Part shown: one piece after another, positions 21,790 to 33,881 of the stretch
How the letters are laid out: every line of letters begins with the position of its first letter
How positions within the stretch are numbered: the first letter of the stretch is position 1
Source: Bilabrum cf. latius
Lineage: Eukaryota > Bigyra: Bicosoecida > Bigyra > Bicosoecida
Assembly: GCA_965178125.1 (NCBI GenBank)
Contig: OZ237756.1
Location: 434,001 to 498,000 of the forward strand
Direction of reading: 5' to 3'
Length of the DNA: 64,000 bases
Position numbers and translations under genes: made by a program
Notes under the pieces: model-generated
Told to the model about the DNA's origin: nothing
The model's database searches: none
What the model saw: only the letters and a program-made list of their open reading frames with translations

Positions 21790-24420
21790 TTGCGCAGCCG
21801 GTTTCCGTTCGCATGCCCGCTTAGGGAGCCCGTTCGGACCAGCTGCACAGATTGCATAGCTTTGGTACATATTGCATTCGATTGTTATTGGAGCCTGCTT
21901 CGTCAGGACGCCATGACTCGTGATCTTGCAGTTGGCCTCGTGGCCTCACGCTGCCGACCGCGAATTCGATGCCAGGACGTGGTTGCATGCCAATTTTGGA
22001 GCCCTGCCTGTCCTGATGTCCGCTTTGCATGGGTGATTTTGCATTTCTATGGGTATGATTAGCTGGTCTCGCTCGTCGAGCCAGCCTTTGCCCGTGAATT
22101 GGTGAACACCGCATTTCTCGGATTTGCACAGCTGGATTCCGCTCGCATGCCCGCTTAGGGAGCCCGTTCGGACCAGCTGCACAGATTGCATAGCTTTGGT
22201 ACATATTGCATTGGATTGTCATTGGAGCCTGCTTCGTCAGGACGCCATGGCACGTGATCTTGTAGTTGGCCCCGTGGCCTACTACTGCCGATCATGGATT
22301 CGATGCCAGGACGTGGTCGCATGCCATTTTGGAGCCCTGCCTGTCCTGATGTCCGCTTTGCATGAGTGATTTTGCATTTCTATGGGTATGATTGGCTGGT
22401 CTCGCTCGTCGAGCCAGCCTTTGCCCGTGAATTGGTGAACACCGCATTTCTCGGATTTGCACAGCCGGTTTCAGTTCGCATGCCCGCTTAGGGAGCCCGT
22501 TCGGACCAGCTGCACAGATTGCATAGCTTTGGTACATATTGCATTGGATTGTCATTGGAGCCTGCTTCGTCAGACGCCATGGCACGTGATCTTGTAGTTG
22601 GCCCCGTGGCCTACTACCGCCGATCATGGATTCGATGCCAGGACGTGGTCGCATGCCATTTTGGAGCCCTGCCTGTCCTGATGTCCGCTGTGCATGGGTG
22701 ATTTTGCATTTCTATGGGTATGATTAGCTGGTCTCGCTCGTCGAGCCAGCCTTTGCCCGTGAATTGGTGAACACCTCGGATTTGCACAGCCGGTTTCCGT
22801 TCGCATGCCCGCTAAGGGAGCCCGTTCGGACCAGCTGCACAGATTGCATAGCTTTGGTACATATTGCATTGGATTGGCATTGGAGCCTGCTTCGTCAGAC
22901 GCCATGGCACGTGATCTTGTAGTTGGCCCCGAGGCCTACTACTGCCGATCATGGATTCGATGCCAGGACGTGGTCGCATGCCATTTTGGAGCCCTGCCTG
23001 TCCTGATGTCCGCTGCGCATGAGTGATTTTGCATTTCTATGGGTATGATTAGCTGGTCTCGCTCGTCGAGCCAGCCTTTGCCCGTGAATTGGTGAAAACC
23101 GCATTTCTCGGATTTGCACAGCCGGTTTCAGTTCGCATGCCCGCTTAGGGAGCCCGTTCGGACCAGCTGCACAGATTGCATAGCTTTGGTACATATTGCA
23201 TTGGATTGTCATTGGAGCCTGCTTCGTCAGACGCCATGGCACGTGATCTTGTAGTTGGCCCCGAGGCCTACTACTGCCGATCATGGATTCGATGCCAGGA
23301 CGTGGTCGCATGCCAATTTTGGAGCCCTGCCTGTCCTGATGTCCGCTGTGCATGAGTGATTTTGCATTTCTATGGGTATGATTAGCTGGTCTCGCTCGTC
23401 GAGCCAGCCTTTGCCCGTGAATTGGTGAACACCGCATTTCTCGAATTTGCACAGCTGGATTCCGCTCGCATGCCCGCTTAGGGAGCCCGTTCGGACCAGC
23501 TGCACAGATTGCATAGCTTTGGTACATATTGCATTGGATTGGCATTGGAGCCTGCTTCGTCAGACGCCATGGCACGTGATCTTGTAGTTGGCCCCGTGGC
23601 CTACTACTGCCGATCATGGATTCGATGCCAGGACGTAGTCGCATGCCATTTTGGAGCCCTGCCTGTCCTGATGTCCGCTTTGCATGAGTGATTTTGCATT
23701 TCTATGGGTATGATTAGCTGGTCTCGCTCGTCGAGCCAGCCTTTGCCCGTGAATTGGTGAACACCGCATTTCTCGAATTTGCACAGCCGGTTTCCGTTCG
23801 CATGCCCGCTTAGGGAGCCCGTTCGGACCAGCTGCACAGATTGCATAGCTTTGGTACATATTGCATTCGATTGTCATTGGAGCCTGCTTCGTCAGGAGGC
23901 CATGGCACGTGATCTTGTAGTTGGCCCCGAGGCCTACTACTGCCGATCATGGATTCGATGCCAGGACGTGGTCGCATGCCATTTTGGAGCCCTGCCTGTC
24001 CTGATGTCCGCTTTGCATGGGTGATTTTGCATTTCTATGGGTATGATTAGCTGGTCTCGCTCGTCGAGCCAGCCTTTGCCCGTGAATTGGTGAACACCTC
24101 GAATTTGCACAGCCGGTTTCCGTTCGCATGCCCGCTTAGGGAGCCCGTTCGGACCAGCTGCACAGATTGCATAGCTTTGGTACATATTGCATTGGATTGG
24201 CATTGGAGCCTGCTTCGTCAGACGCCATGGCACGTGATCTTGTAGTTGGCCCCGTGGCCTACTACTGCCGATCATGGATTCGATGCCAGGACGTGGTTGC
24301 ATGCCAATTTTGGAGCCCTGCCTGTCCTGATGTCCGCTTTGCATGAGTGATTTTGCATTTCTATGGGTATGATTGGCTGGTCTCGCTCGTCGAGCCAGCC
24401 TTTGTCCGTGAATTGGTGTA
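21790..24420. repeat. About eight tandem 330-bp repeats in the retrotransposon leader
   Basis: Units with GCATAGCTTTGGTACATATT recur at about 330-bp spacing near 21853, 22187, 22518, 22843, 23175, 23506, 23838 and 24160, with small length differences. They lie between A1 and the gag-like ORF. Reading frames in them are incidental. Confidence 0.9.
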
Positions 24421-24429
24421 AACCGACAT

Positions 24430-25122
24430 CTTGATCTGCTCAGCTTCAATGGGAGCCCGGTTCCATGGGATCCCGGTCATGGCAGTACTCCATGTCGCAA
24501 TTGACGGTGTTATTTCTGTTTCTTTGAATGGGTTTATATCTACCAGGCAGTCTTATGGACCATTTAACCAGCCAGGCTTTCAGCCCAGCTCTGCCGCCTA
24601 TTTCAGCGGATTCCAGTTTGCCTAGCCGTACTCTACGAGACACCCTTTCCTAGCCAACGAGTCTGGTTCGGACTATTATCATGATTCCCTGAGGGCTTGT
24701 AGGGCCTCAACCCTGACACCGAGAGACGATTCTGGTCCTCGTGTGCAGCTGCGGATCGGTTCCGCCTCAGGCGTACACAATCCTACATGTGGTTCACTTC
24801 CACAGTCAGCTATACTAGCTTTCATTGGCTAGACTGATAAATCCGTGCTTGCCGCCGCCTTTCTATCTCGGCGACAACAGGGGCACTTCGAATTTGCCCA
24901 CCTCTTGCGCGTTCTGCCCTCATCAGAGCCTGCACAATTCGACAGCGTGAGCTGCTGGTGAGGTTCATCTAGACAATTAGTCTATTACTAATGGCCTCAC
25001 AACACGCTTTAGGGAGCTGTGCCCTATCTACATCGATGTGCTGCCGCCACCGCTAGGTAGCGCCGTACATCGCACAGTCCGCCATATCACACGGCGGCTT
25101 GACCTGTCCGCATCCAGCAACG
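24430..25122 (+). other. Retrotransposon leader before the first ORF
   Basis: About 690 bp between the tandem array and the first ORF, with no recognisable protein. Presumably a 5' untranslated leader. Confidence 0.4.
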
Positions 25123-25512
25123 ATGGCAGGCTTGTTCTATAAATGTGTACCGTCCTTTACGGTCTCCTTCTCGCGACGCTGGCGCCTTTCGAGTTCAAAC
25201 TACACCAGTTCATCTAGGCTTCGCTCGAGGTTCCTCTGTCCGCACGTTACTATTGTAATATCAGTTCTCCAATCCATCGGTGCCGCCTCACATTATTGTC
25301 AGATGTCCGATGTTGATTTTTGCAACGCAGTGGCCTTAGCGCTGTTGTCGGTGCCCGAATCTGCGGCTACTTTGCCAGCAACACTTCGTGCCAAACTGAC
25401 TAAGGCTAAGACTAAACAACCTTGCAAGTTCCTCCTGCATCCGACTGCGGAGCGCTGGACCGATTTTGTCGAGTCTCTTGCGTCCTGGGCGATCAAGACC
25501 TCACCATCGTGA
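25123..25512 (+). CDS. Gag-like ORF1 of the split-repeat retrotransposon
   Basis: ATG 25123 (alternative ATG 25303) to TGA 25510-25512, about 129 aa. It contains the well-formed segment from MSDVDFCNAVALALLSVPES to TERWTDFVESLASWA-like sequence near the end. The next frame opens immediately downstream. A GTGAGT donor at 25509 and a CCAG acceptor at 25593 would splice ORF1 in frame to ORF2; this intron is only a suggestion. No zinc knuckle is visible. Confidence 0.5.
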   Translation: MAGLFYKCVPSFTVSFSRRWRLSSSNYTSSSRLRSRFLCPHVTIVISVLQSIGAASHYCQMSDVDFCNAVALALLSVPESAATLPATLRAKLTKAKTKQPCKFLLHPTAERWTDFVESLASWAIKTSPS

Positions 25513-25594
25513 GTTTGGCTAGCAATGTGGTTCTCGATACCTAAACTTTACTACGTGGTCCCTCAATGGCTTCATCTCAGCCACGCGTGCCAGC

Positions 25595-27526
25595 AGGAGG
25601 TGCCACGTCTCCTCATGGCCACGTTTGCCACGTCCCCACTCTTGGGGCCGTCTCGGTACTTGCTACAGATCCTATATTGCGATCTCCAGAGCAACAGTTG
25701 ATATTCCTTTACTGTATTACCTCAGGGCTTCTGCGGCTTTGATCGAGCTCACCACGGAGTCTCTCAAAAGCTTCAGTCACGCCTCATTCAACCTACGACG
25801 TGTGGCTCTTGGTGCAGTTCATGTGATGGCCCAGGCGGCCCACATCGCCAGGCATAAGCCTCCGAAGTAGGCATACAGTTTTGCAAGACTCAGGGGTGGC
25901 TCTGCCCTGGCCAAGTTGTCAGCTAGTCCCTCTGAAGCGGCGCAGAAAGGCCTGTACTGGTACCTTCAGGATCGGTTTGCTCGTCACGAACTGACCGCAT
26001 CTTCTGACTCGTCCGCTCCTAGCCTAGGTTCGGATGGTGATTCCGGCTCGTAGGCTAGGGGGGCTTCTTCCTCGCGCATTCCAGCTCGTCGTCGCAGCTC
26101 CTCCTCTGCTGCAGACGGCGACACTGACGTTGACCAGGACAGCTCCAGTGACAGCGACGGCGCCGCTTCCAGTCTTACTACTGATGCTTCTGACAGTGAC
26201 AGTGATGAGGAGTCCAGTCGAGATACGTGGCAGGTGCCTCCCTTGACGAAGCCCCGCCGGGCTTCTCGTTCGTCATCTGGACCTGCCACCGGGGCTGGTG
26301 CATCCCCTGGCATCTCGGCCCAGTCCAGGCTCCGCTCCCTCTTAGGGACCCCCACTTCCACTTCAAGTTCGACTTCAAAGGGCCGGTGGTCAGATCTGTA
26401 TGCTGCATCTCGGCGTGAGACAGTCACAACTGCTCCTGGCGCGGCGATGGTACGGCCGTTTGCCACCGCTCTGGATAGCAGCCACCAGCGTGCTCTCGAA
26501 GATCTGCACACAGCCATCGTGAACCGGGCGAAATCTAGTGCTGCTGGCCGCTCTTCTAGTAAAGCGGAGCCTAATTCGGCATTGAGTGACCTCACCTCGG
26601 ATATAGTGGCCTTCCAGCTGCAGCCCGAGACGCCCGGTGTGAAGCCTCTTCGCATATTGACGGGGCAAGCAGCCGAGTTCGCCTACCTTTTCTACGGAAG
26701 GTCGATCACCGTGGACATGGAGGGCGTCTTCACAGAGCGGAAGTCCTCGAAGTCCACTACGTCCCCTTCTTATGCTGAGTTCACCGCCCAACTCACTATT
26801 CGACTGGGGCGGGTGCTCCGCCGGCTCGAGCTCATGCTCGTCGACCTAAAAGATCACGACGCCGACTTTGCAAAGGCACGTCGGTACAGCAAGTCAACCA
26901 AGTCTGCCAAGCGGAAGAAGGCAGCTTTGTTCTTCCGGGCCAGAGGTGCAGCATCTAGCATTCTCTTGGGCGACTTGGCTGACATTTCTGGCCCGGCCCT
27001 TCAAGTCTTCTTGTGGGCGTACGACTGGATCAGCTTCCGACACAACGGCCTCTTGCAGGGGGTCCAGACTGCGGCTGCCCGGACCGCAACGGAGCTGACG
27101 TGGCTGCTGCAGCACTCCCTTCTTCCAACGCCTAGGGGCAAATCCAAGCATCCAGTGGAGTGGCTGCCTCACGTCGGAAGTGCCCTGGTAGCATCGGGTG
27201 ACACGGGTCATGCCGCCCCTCTCGGCTCCAAACGTGCTGCCCGCTCCGAGTCCACGAGTACGGCACCTCGTGCCTCCTCTGCCGCCTCGGACCCGCCAAA
27301 CTCCAAGCAGGCAAGGGTGGAAAAAGACGTGTCCACAACTACATCCAGCAAGCCCGCGGGGCGTGCCTTTGGATCTTCAGCTCCAGCTTCTTCGAAGCGC
27401 ACTACGCGCTCCTCTAAGCGTGAGCAAGTCTTTGGTTTGAATGTATTCGGGCACACTATGTTCTCTAGCGAGGGCAACTGTGATGATTCACAGGATACAG
27501 ATGATTCATTGGAGGCTCATAGCGCC

Positions 27527-27581
<55 letters not shown>

Positions 27582-29935
27582 CCGATGATGCCGATGATGA
27601 TGTGGCAGAGGACGCTGCTGTGGAGGAGGACGAGGGCGAGGCCTTGGATGCACTGAGCTACCATCAGCCGGCCGTGGACCTCTCTGCGTGTGATGCTCTT
27701 GAGGACACCGACTGCGACGACCAGGTTACAGTTCCTTCTGGGGGTGCCCTCGTGGATGCAACAAGCCGCTGCAGTACTGCAACGGACTATGCTGGCCTGC
27801 ACCAGCTATCCACCGACTGTCACGCTGCTCTACACCGTGTGCTCGACCATGCTCGTGTAGGCCGCGGTACCGCGATCCGAGCTGAGTTCCGAAAGCTCCC
27901 TGAGGTACTGCAACTTCGCCACAGACTCGGCATGGTGACACGCCGGCCTCTCGCTGATGACTTCTCCGGCTTAGCCGCGGAGCTGGCTCAGATTGGCGTT
28001 GGTTCTGCTGCTCGTCTCGAGGCTCGTCGTGGGACCAGCAGTCATCGTCGGCACGGCGTGGTGGATCCAGCCGGGGCTCATGCACAGCTTGTCGCTGCTG
28101 GCCTGTCCTCTGCAGCGCTGAAGTACGGCAGTGCCGCTGCAGTCCTCCAGGACATCTGCAGAGGTGCGGATCTTGCCACTTTCGCAAAGCAGCCGTGGTC
28201 TCAGTGGAAATCCGCCGTTGCCCTTCCCAGCCGTACATACTACGACACGGGCACGAGCGACCGGCAGTTTGCAGCCCAGACCATTGAGGATCATGTCAAG
28301 GCAGGGGTCCTACAACCTGTCCCGGCCGACTCGGAGTACATCATCCTGCCAGTGTTCACTGTCCCCACGATGAACCTTAGCTCGACCTCAGAGCGGGAGC
28401 CCGTGCTTTTACCATCTATGGGGCGGCAGGCCGGCTGCACTTGGGATCGCCTCCTCCGGGCGGCTGGAGCCCGGTCCTAGATCCGGAAACGACGTCTCGT
28501 GATCGACGCAAGGGCTCTGTCTGACAACCTCCATCTTCCGAGGTATACCATGCACCCTGGTCATGCCTTCTTCGCTGGCATTGGCGCAAATTGGTACACC
28601 GCCAGTCTGGACCTCAAGAGCTTCTTCACCTCGATTCCGCTGCGTACGGAAGGCAGGATGGCATTTGCAGTGGACGGCAACCTCGGACACGGTCCGGTAC
28701 GTCCCCTTCGATTCTCCAGGGTCTTCTTCGGCTTATCGGTAGCTCCAGCAATTTGCTGCACCATCAGTGCTGCAGTCGTGGCGGTGGCGCGGGCACAAGG
28801 TGTCCACTGGATTCGCTGTTGGATTGACGACCTGGTCATTGCAGCCCCGACCTTGCAGCTGTGCACACGAGCAGTAGCTATCGTCCGCAGGATACTTCGT
28901 GGCTTCGGCTTGTTGGAATCTGAATCGAAATACCAGGCCCCATCGTAGTCTGCGGTGATCCTTGGCATCCAGCTCTGCACGCGTGGCTCAGTCACAATGA
29001 CGGTACCGGCTGCAAAGGCAGCTGATTCTCGTATGGTGGCTGCTATCGCCCGTGCTGCGTGGACGGAAATGGACACGTGGACATCGCAAGTGCAGCTGTT
29101 GCCGGCAGGCACGTCGCCACCTTCAGCTCTGCTCGGTGAACTTCGCGCCGTACGGGCCGTACTTTACCGAATGCTCTGCAAACTTGCAGGCAGAGCTTCG
29201 TGGTACTCAGCTTGTCGACAGACTCTTGCTTCCGGGATAGCACCTCTGTTCCGCATCGCAAATGGTCTTCGCTACGGCAACGAGCTCACGGCCGAGGACT
29301 GGTCGCTGGGCAAGCTCAGCCTGGCAGGCTTGGACAATTGGCTCCGGTCTCCTACCTGTTGTCCTCTGCAGGCGCCACGGTTCTGGGACGACATCATCAT
29401 CATCACGTCTGACGCGGGGGAGTCAGGCGCTGCGGCTATCATTGAGCGACCACGGCACGCTGTCAAGCCTCTCGCGTTGGCTGTAGACTTCTCGCCTGGT
29501 TCGGCTCTCGCAGCATCATCTAGTACACTTCGCGAGGCGGTCGGACTGTACATGGCCTTGTTGTTCTGCTCTCATACCACCCACGGTGCCACCGGCGCTG
29601 TCTGGATTGGTGATAGTGGAGCCCTCGCTGGGGCAGTTGCAAAGCGAAGTTCTTCGTCTCGGCAACTGAATGAAGCCCTGTTCCTCATTTTTAAAGAGGT
29701 TCAGCGACTTGCTGTGCCGGGCCTACTGCCTGCCTGGTTGTCTCGCGAGGCTAACACGCTTGCTGATGCTCTTGCTTGCGCGTCAGGCCCATCGCGATCC
29801 ACGGTGACGGCAGCGATGCCATTTCGCCTGCATCCCCCTATTGCGTGTCTTCAAGACCTGCACCCTTCGGGATTTGCCTCGCCGCCTGCTGCTTCCTCTT
29901 CTCTTAGTGCAGGCAAGACCAAAGGCAGGAAATGA
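25595..29935 (+). CDS. Gag-like region, reverse transcriptase and RNase H polyprotein
   Basis: Continuous frame to TGA 29933-29935 through TAGs at 25868, 26051, 28478 and 28946. The gag-like half (to about 28200) has a serine-rich acidic stretch and a poly-Asp run from a GAT microsatellite (27527-27582). The RT follows: RLVIDARALSDNL, YTASLDLKSFFTSIPL, FSRVFFGLSVAPAIC, catalytic WIDD (in place of YxDD), then KYQAPS-x-SAVILG, where the TAG at 28946 fills the conserved Gln of the PxQ...LG box. The RNase H has TSDAG, LREAVGL, IGDSGA and SREANTLADAL, a complete DEDD set. There is no in-frame ATG near the 5' end, so expression by splicing or frameshift from ORF1 is likely; the start coordinate is approximate. 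Confidence 0.85.
27527..27582 (+). repeat. GAT microsatellite encoding poly-Asp
   Basis: Eighteen or so GAT triplets inside the gag-like region, flanked by further Asp/Glu-rich sequence. It keeps the frame. Confidence 0.9.
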
Positions 29936-29954
29936 GGGGGGAGGCCCGGCCCAA

Positions 29955-31043
29955 ATGGACGGCCATCAGCTTCATCTGGCAGTCTCGACCGGTGCTCGCC
30001 TGTCAGCCAGCTCTCTCAAGGAGCTTGCAGGGGCAGCGGAGGTTGCCGATCTTGCTGCCTCCACCTGGGACCATTATCGGGCAACACAGGAGCAATGGAG
30101 GCGGTCAGTGTCGCAAGAAGATCGAAGGAGCTCGAGTGATTTCGGTGTGACTGCAGCCAGATTGAAGACTTTCATTCTTGATCTAGCCTTGGCTCAGCCT
30201 CCCACTGTCTCAAGCAACGGCAAGTCACCCCCGCGCCGAGTCTCTTCCTCTCGGACGATGCTCAAGAAGCTAAGTTAGCTCGCCAGCATCGCCCTGCGCC
30301 GCGACTGGGCGCCCGCCTGGGTCTCCCCCCGCCAAGACCGTATCGTGAAGCAGTTCGTCAAGGGTGTGTTCAATACGCTGGCTAGATTCGATATCACGGC
30401 GCACTTGGCATCGAAGCGGCCGCTCCGTCTCAGTGAGCTGAGACGTATGCTCCAGCTGCCATGCCACTCAGCCGCTGACGAGCACTGTCAGGTGGCATTG
30501 TTGATGGCCTTTATCGGCATGCTTCGTGGCAGCGAATGCTACCCATCGGCCAAAGATGCCGCAGTACCTTTGACATGGCGGCACCTGGACAAGAGTGGAC
30601 AGACCCTAATCCTTGCTCTCCCTCGCGACAAGACCAACTAGCGGGGCGAAGACGATCGCTGTATTGCATTCCCTGAGGCTCATGCGCCCTTTAACGTGCG
30701 AGAGCGGCTCCGTCGACTGACTGCCCGCAAGGATTTCTCCATCTCAAGCGCCCTTTTCCCGAGCACGGCCCCCTCATGGTCCCGGAGGAGGGGAAAACCA
30801 ATTTTGACCAAGCGGCACTGGACCGATCTGATTCGAGACACAGCCCAGGCAGCCGGCGTTATTGGGTTCGAGCGACTAACAGCTCACTCCCTCCGTCATG
30901 GAGCAGCAACGTGTTGCTTGGAACGTGGCGTCCCGGCCGATGTCTTGTAGGCCTTAGGCAGGTGGGCCAGCGATGCTTACAAGGATTATTTGCATCCCAC
31001 GCCCGAGTTCCTTGCTGCTAGCATCAATAGCATATTTGTTTAA
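29955..31043 (+). CDS. Tyrosine recombinase of the split-repeat retrotransposon
   Basis: ATG 29955 to TAA 31041-31043, about 362 aa, starting 19 bp after the RT stop. It has TAGs at 30276, 30639 and 30948. Catalytic residues of the family are visible: Arg in GMLRGSE, HSLRHG (HxxR box), GRWASDAYKDYL (Trp of the H/W position and the nucleophilic Tyr). The TAG at 30948 sits immediately before ALGRW, where related recombinases often carry Gln. The enzyme is expected to integrate circular element DNA, consistent with the lack of a target-site duplication. The protein appears complete. Confidence 0.88.
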
Positions 31044-31523
31044 TTGATTTGCACAATGCATTGAATCACGGCATGGTGGCGATATTAATTGTTTGCACAC
31101 TCGCCTCCACTGCTTCTCGGCCAGACCCGTCAGGTGTGTTCGGCCCCGGCACAGTATCGCCAATACCGGGAGTTTGATTTATATATAGTCTTTGGGATTT
31201 TGATAGCGTCGCATCAGGGGTTTTCCCTTTGCCATCTAGACAATTGTGGGAGTTTGATTTTGGAGTTCGTCTCGGTATGTATGAGTCAATTAATTGGGAT
31301 TTGCCGGCAATGGTTCTAGATGGAAGGAAGAAGTAGCATTTTGGGACACACTTGGGAGTTCGTGACACCATTTTGCATCGGTTATACAACCAATGCATTC
31401 AGTGACCGTGCACAGCACTGGGCCTCACTTCACTACCTCGCCCTATACAAGCTGTAAACGTGGCATTACATGCGGCGAAGGGCAATACCACGTCAGTGCA
31501 ATACCCCACATGTGGGTAACGGC

Positions 31524-31812
31524 GGGGCAAGCACTGACTGGCAGTGAATCGATACTAGGCTGTTGCTTCACGCTGTTAGCGGTTGTAACCGCTTCGCCAA
31601 GACAATCCAAGTCTTGGCAGAGCCGTGAGGCATGGTGACTCGGCAGCCCATACCAGGGCTGCCCGACCACTAGCACATGACCTGGAGATAGAGCCAGGTC
31701 GGTCACTAGACACACGCGTGTCTTCAAAGGTGGCAATACGCCACCGCCATGAGAGTCAAACATCGTAGCGAGGACTGTAGACCAAGACGAAACAATCTCG
31801 CAGTGATAGATC
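31524..31812. repeat. B1 split direct repeat (289 bp)
   Basis: Same sequence as B2 at 32185-32473. It ends GTGATAGATC and abuts A2 at 31812/31813. Confidence 0.93.
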
Positions 31813-32063
31813 CCGTCAGTTGTGTGCCGTAGGTACGGAGGCACGTTACGAAGTGATTTAGATCGGAGAGATTGTGTAGTATTGGTCGCAAGTCCGAGCA
31901 CAGATGTGAGGCTCTCACTTGTTCGGAATTTCGGTGGCACCTGTGTTCTACAGCTGTGCCCCGATATTCTCAGTAATAATTGTCATTATATGGCAATACA
32001 CACTGGGAAGACAGGCAGGGGCAACTCCAGAGGAGGTGATTCCCACTGCTTGTTGTTTTGAAC
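31813..32063. repeat. A2 split direct repeat (251 bp)
   Basis: Second copy of A1, followed by a 121-bp spacer unique to this position. Confidence 0.93.
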
Positions 32064-32184
32064 CCACCCACCATCCCCGCAGTTACTACCACTGCCGCGC
32101 TACTGCAGCAGTGCCTACTATCGCATCCAATCGCCAGTCTTTTCATTTGTAACTCATCACATTTTTCCCGCCCACCTTCCCCCT

Positions 32185-32473
32185 GGGGCAAGCACTGACT
32201 GGCAGTGAATCGATACTAGGCTGTTGCTTCACGCTGTTAGCGGTTGTAACCGCTTCGCCAAGACAATCCAAGTCTTGGCAGAGCCGTGAGGCATGGTGAC
32301 TCGGCAGCCCATACCAGGGCTGCCCGACCACTAGCACATGACCTGGAGATAGAGCCAGGTCGGTCACTAGACACACGCGTGTCTTCAAAGGTGGCAATAC
32401 GCCACCGCCATGAGAGTCAAACATCGTAGCGAGGACTGTAGACCAAGACGAAACAATCTCGCAGTGATAGATC
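32185..32473. repeat. B2 split direct repeat (289 bp)
   Basis: Right end of the element. S3 coding sequence GTGGAGCAGATGG follows directly. Confidence 0.93.
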
Positions 32474-33404
32474 GTGGAGCAGATGGTGCAGCTCCAAAGC
32501 CGCGGTAGCAGCGCGCATCATTCGCTGGCTGGGGACTGGCTGCGATAGTGCACATGGCTCAGGATGTACGGCTGACGATCCGACGATCCATGGGGGCCTC
32601 TTTTCGTGATGGGGCCGTCCTAGGGGTGGTGAACATGGCCATTGCGAACTGGAACGGAGAGAAGCAGGGGTTCGGAGACAGAAGGCCTCCCATCAGCAAG
32701 GCCAAGATGATCAGGATTGCGGAGGAGCTCGATCACTTCTCCGATGTGCTGCGCAACTTGGGCTTCCTGCTTGTGGCTGCAGCTGGCAACAATCACATGG
32801 ATGCCGCCTACACATACCCGTGCAATGCCAAGGGTGTGATTTGCGTGGGATCCCATGCTGTTCAGGACAAGGTGGGAGAGGTGCGCATGTCCGATTTTTC
32901 TCACTACGGTACTCATTTGGATATACTCGCCTAGGGAGAGAAAATCGAATGGGTCGACATTGGCGCCCTGGGCAAAGGTGCGGGTACCTACTGGGGTACT
33001 TCATTTGCGGCGCCTCGTGTGACCAGATCGCTGATTACCATGGCCGGTACGCTGCGAATCGTCGACGTGACCAAGGCTCTCCGTCTGTTGCAGTCCAACA
33101 ACAAGGATGTGGAGCTGGTGCAGGCTACTCGAGGCCCTCTGAATGCTCCTGGCGAATTGCTGGCGGGACAGCTCGCAGATACTATGGCAGGTCGGAAGGA
33201 CTAGAGATTGGTGATGAGGGATGTAACTAGCGTTCCGCTACTATCATGGATGGTTCCGCGTGAAACGCTTTTGCCAGATCGCTGTGCTGGCTGCCGCCAC
33301 ATGTGCGATAGAGTGCTACTACTTTGTAAGTGCGACTGTTTCCAAAGTTGGAACCAGGCGACACGGAAGTGTAAAAAAATAACGCATTCCCATGCTCTGC
33401 ACCT
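32474..33404 (+). pseudogene. S3 segment 4 (oxyanion Asn and catalytic Ser region)
   Basis: Contains RASFAGWGL, AAAGNNHMDAA and GTSFAAPRV, as in S1 and S2, with TAGs at 32506, 32932 and 33202. The TAG at 32506 lies where S2 has CAG in a Gln run. It ends inside the post-catalytic cysteine-rich stretch, where the second 6.58-kb element starts. Confidence 0.88.
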
Positions 33405-33553
33405 GGTCCCGATTTGTTATAATACGATGGCATAATTAATCTCTGTCCAACCTGCCGGTTGGTATTTGCTGAGAAAGACGGCGATGGGGACGGGGTGAGC
33501 TGGCCCGCACCAGCCTCACCCAAGGGCTGCCCGCCTCGGCAGCCCCACACCAC
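33405..33553. repeat. L terminal repeat of copy 2
   Basis: Equivalent of 11282-11430. Confidence 0.88.
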
Positions 33554-33722
33554 CACGTCCCGGTCGTCGTCAGGGAACGTGAGCTCCCTGCCGGCAGGTT
33601 TGATATCAATCACACATAAAACATGTCAAGCAGGGACCAGTTGGCCGGATCAGCAGGTAGCATCCTGCACCGCAGCCAGTCTGTCCTGCCGTAGACCCTC
33701 CATGAGCTCACGGGTGGGCGGG

Positions 33723-33881
33723 CTTTCAACAGAACTCCAGTGCCCAGATCTTTATATCTGTGGCGCTGCGTGTTGCGTCTCAGCCTCCACTCGAGCACTT
33801 GCCTCAAGGGAAGTGCCTCGGGAGCACAAACCAGGACCCGAACGACTCGGAATCAGTCGGGCCTGATCCCAAGTCTTACCG
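33723..33881. repeat. R terminal repeat of copy 2 (inner)
   Basis: Equivalent of 11600-11758, abutting the inner L repeat. Confidence 0.88.

Larger units (their letters stand above)
21529..32473 (+). mobile_element. PAT/Ngaro-like tyrosine-recombinase retrotransposon with split direct repeats (10,945 bp)
   Basis: Layout is A1 (21529-21779), a leader with a 330-bp tandem repeat, gag-like ORFs, RT-RNase H, tyrosine recombinase, B1 (31524-31812), A2 (31813-32063), 121-bp spacer, B2 (32185-32473). B1 and A2 abut directly, and the outer ends match that junction. This is the split-direct-repeat structure known from PAT, Kangaroo and Ngaro elements of the DIRS order, which integrate by recombinase without target-site duplication. 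The host gene S3 is restored in frame (GAG G|GT GGA) when the element is removed. Coding regions look intact under TAG = Gln, so the element may be active. Confidence 0.9.

Noticed and set aside
21529-32473. LTR retrotransposon or Helitron
   Set aside because: There is no integrase, no target-site duplication and no TC...CTRR ends; the repeats are split A1-B1A2-B2 and a tyrosine recombinase is encoded.
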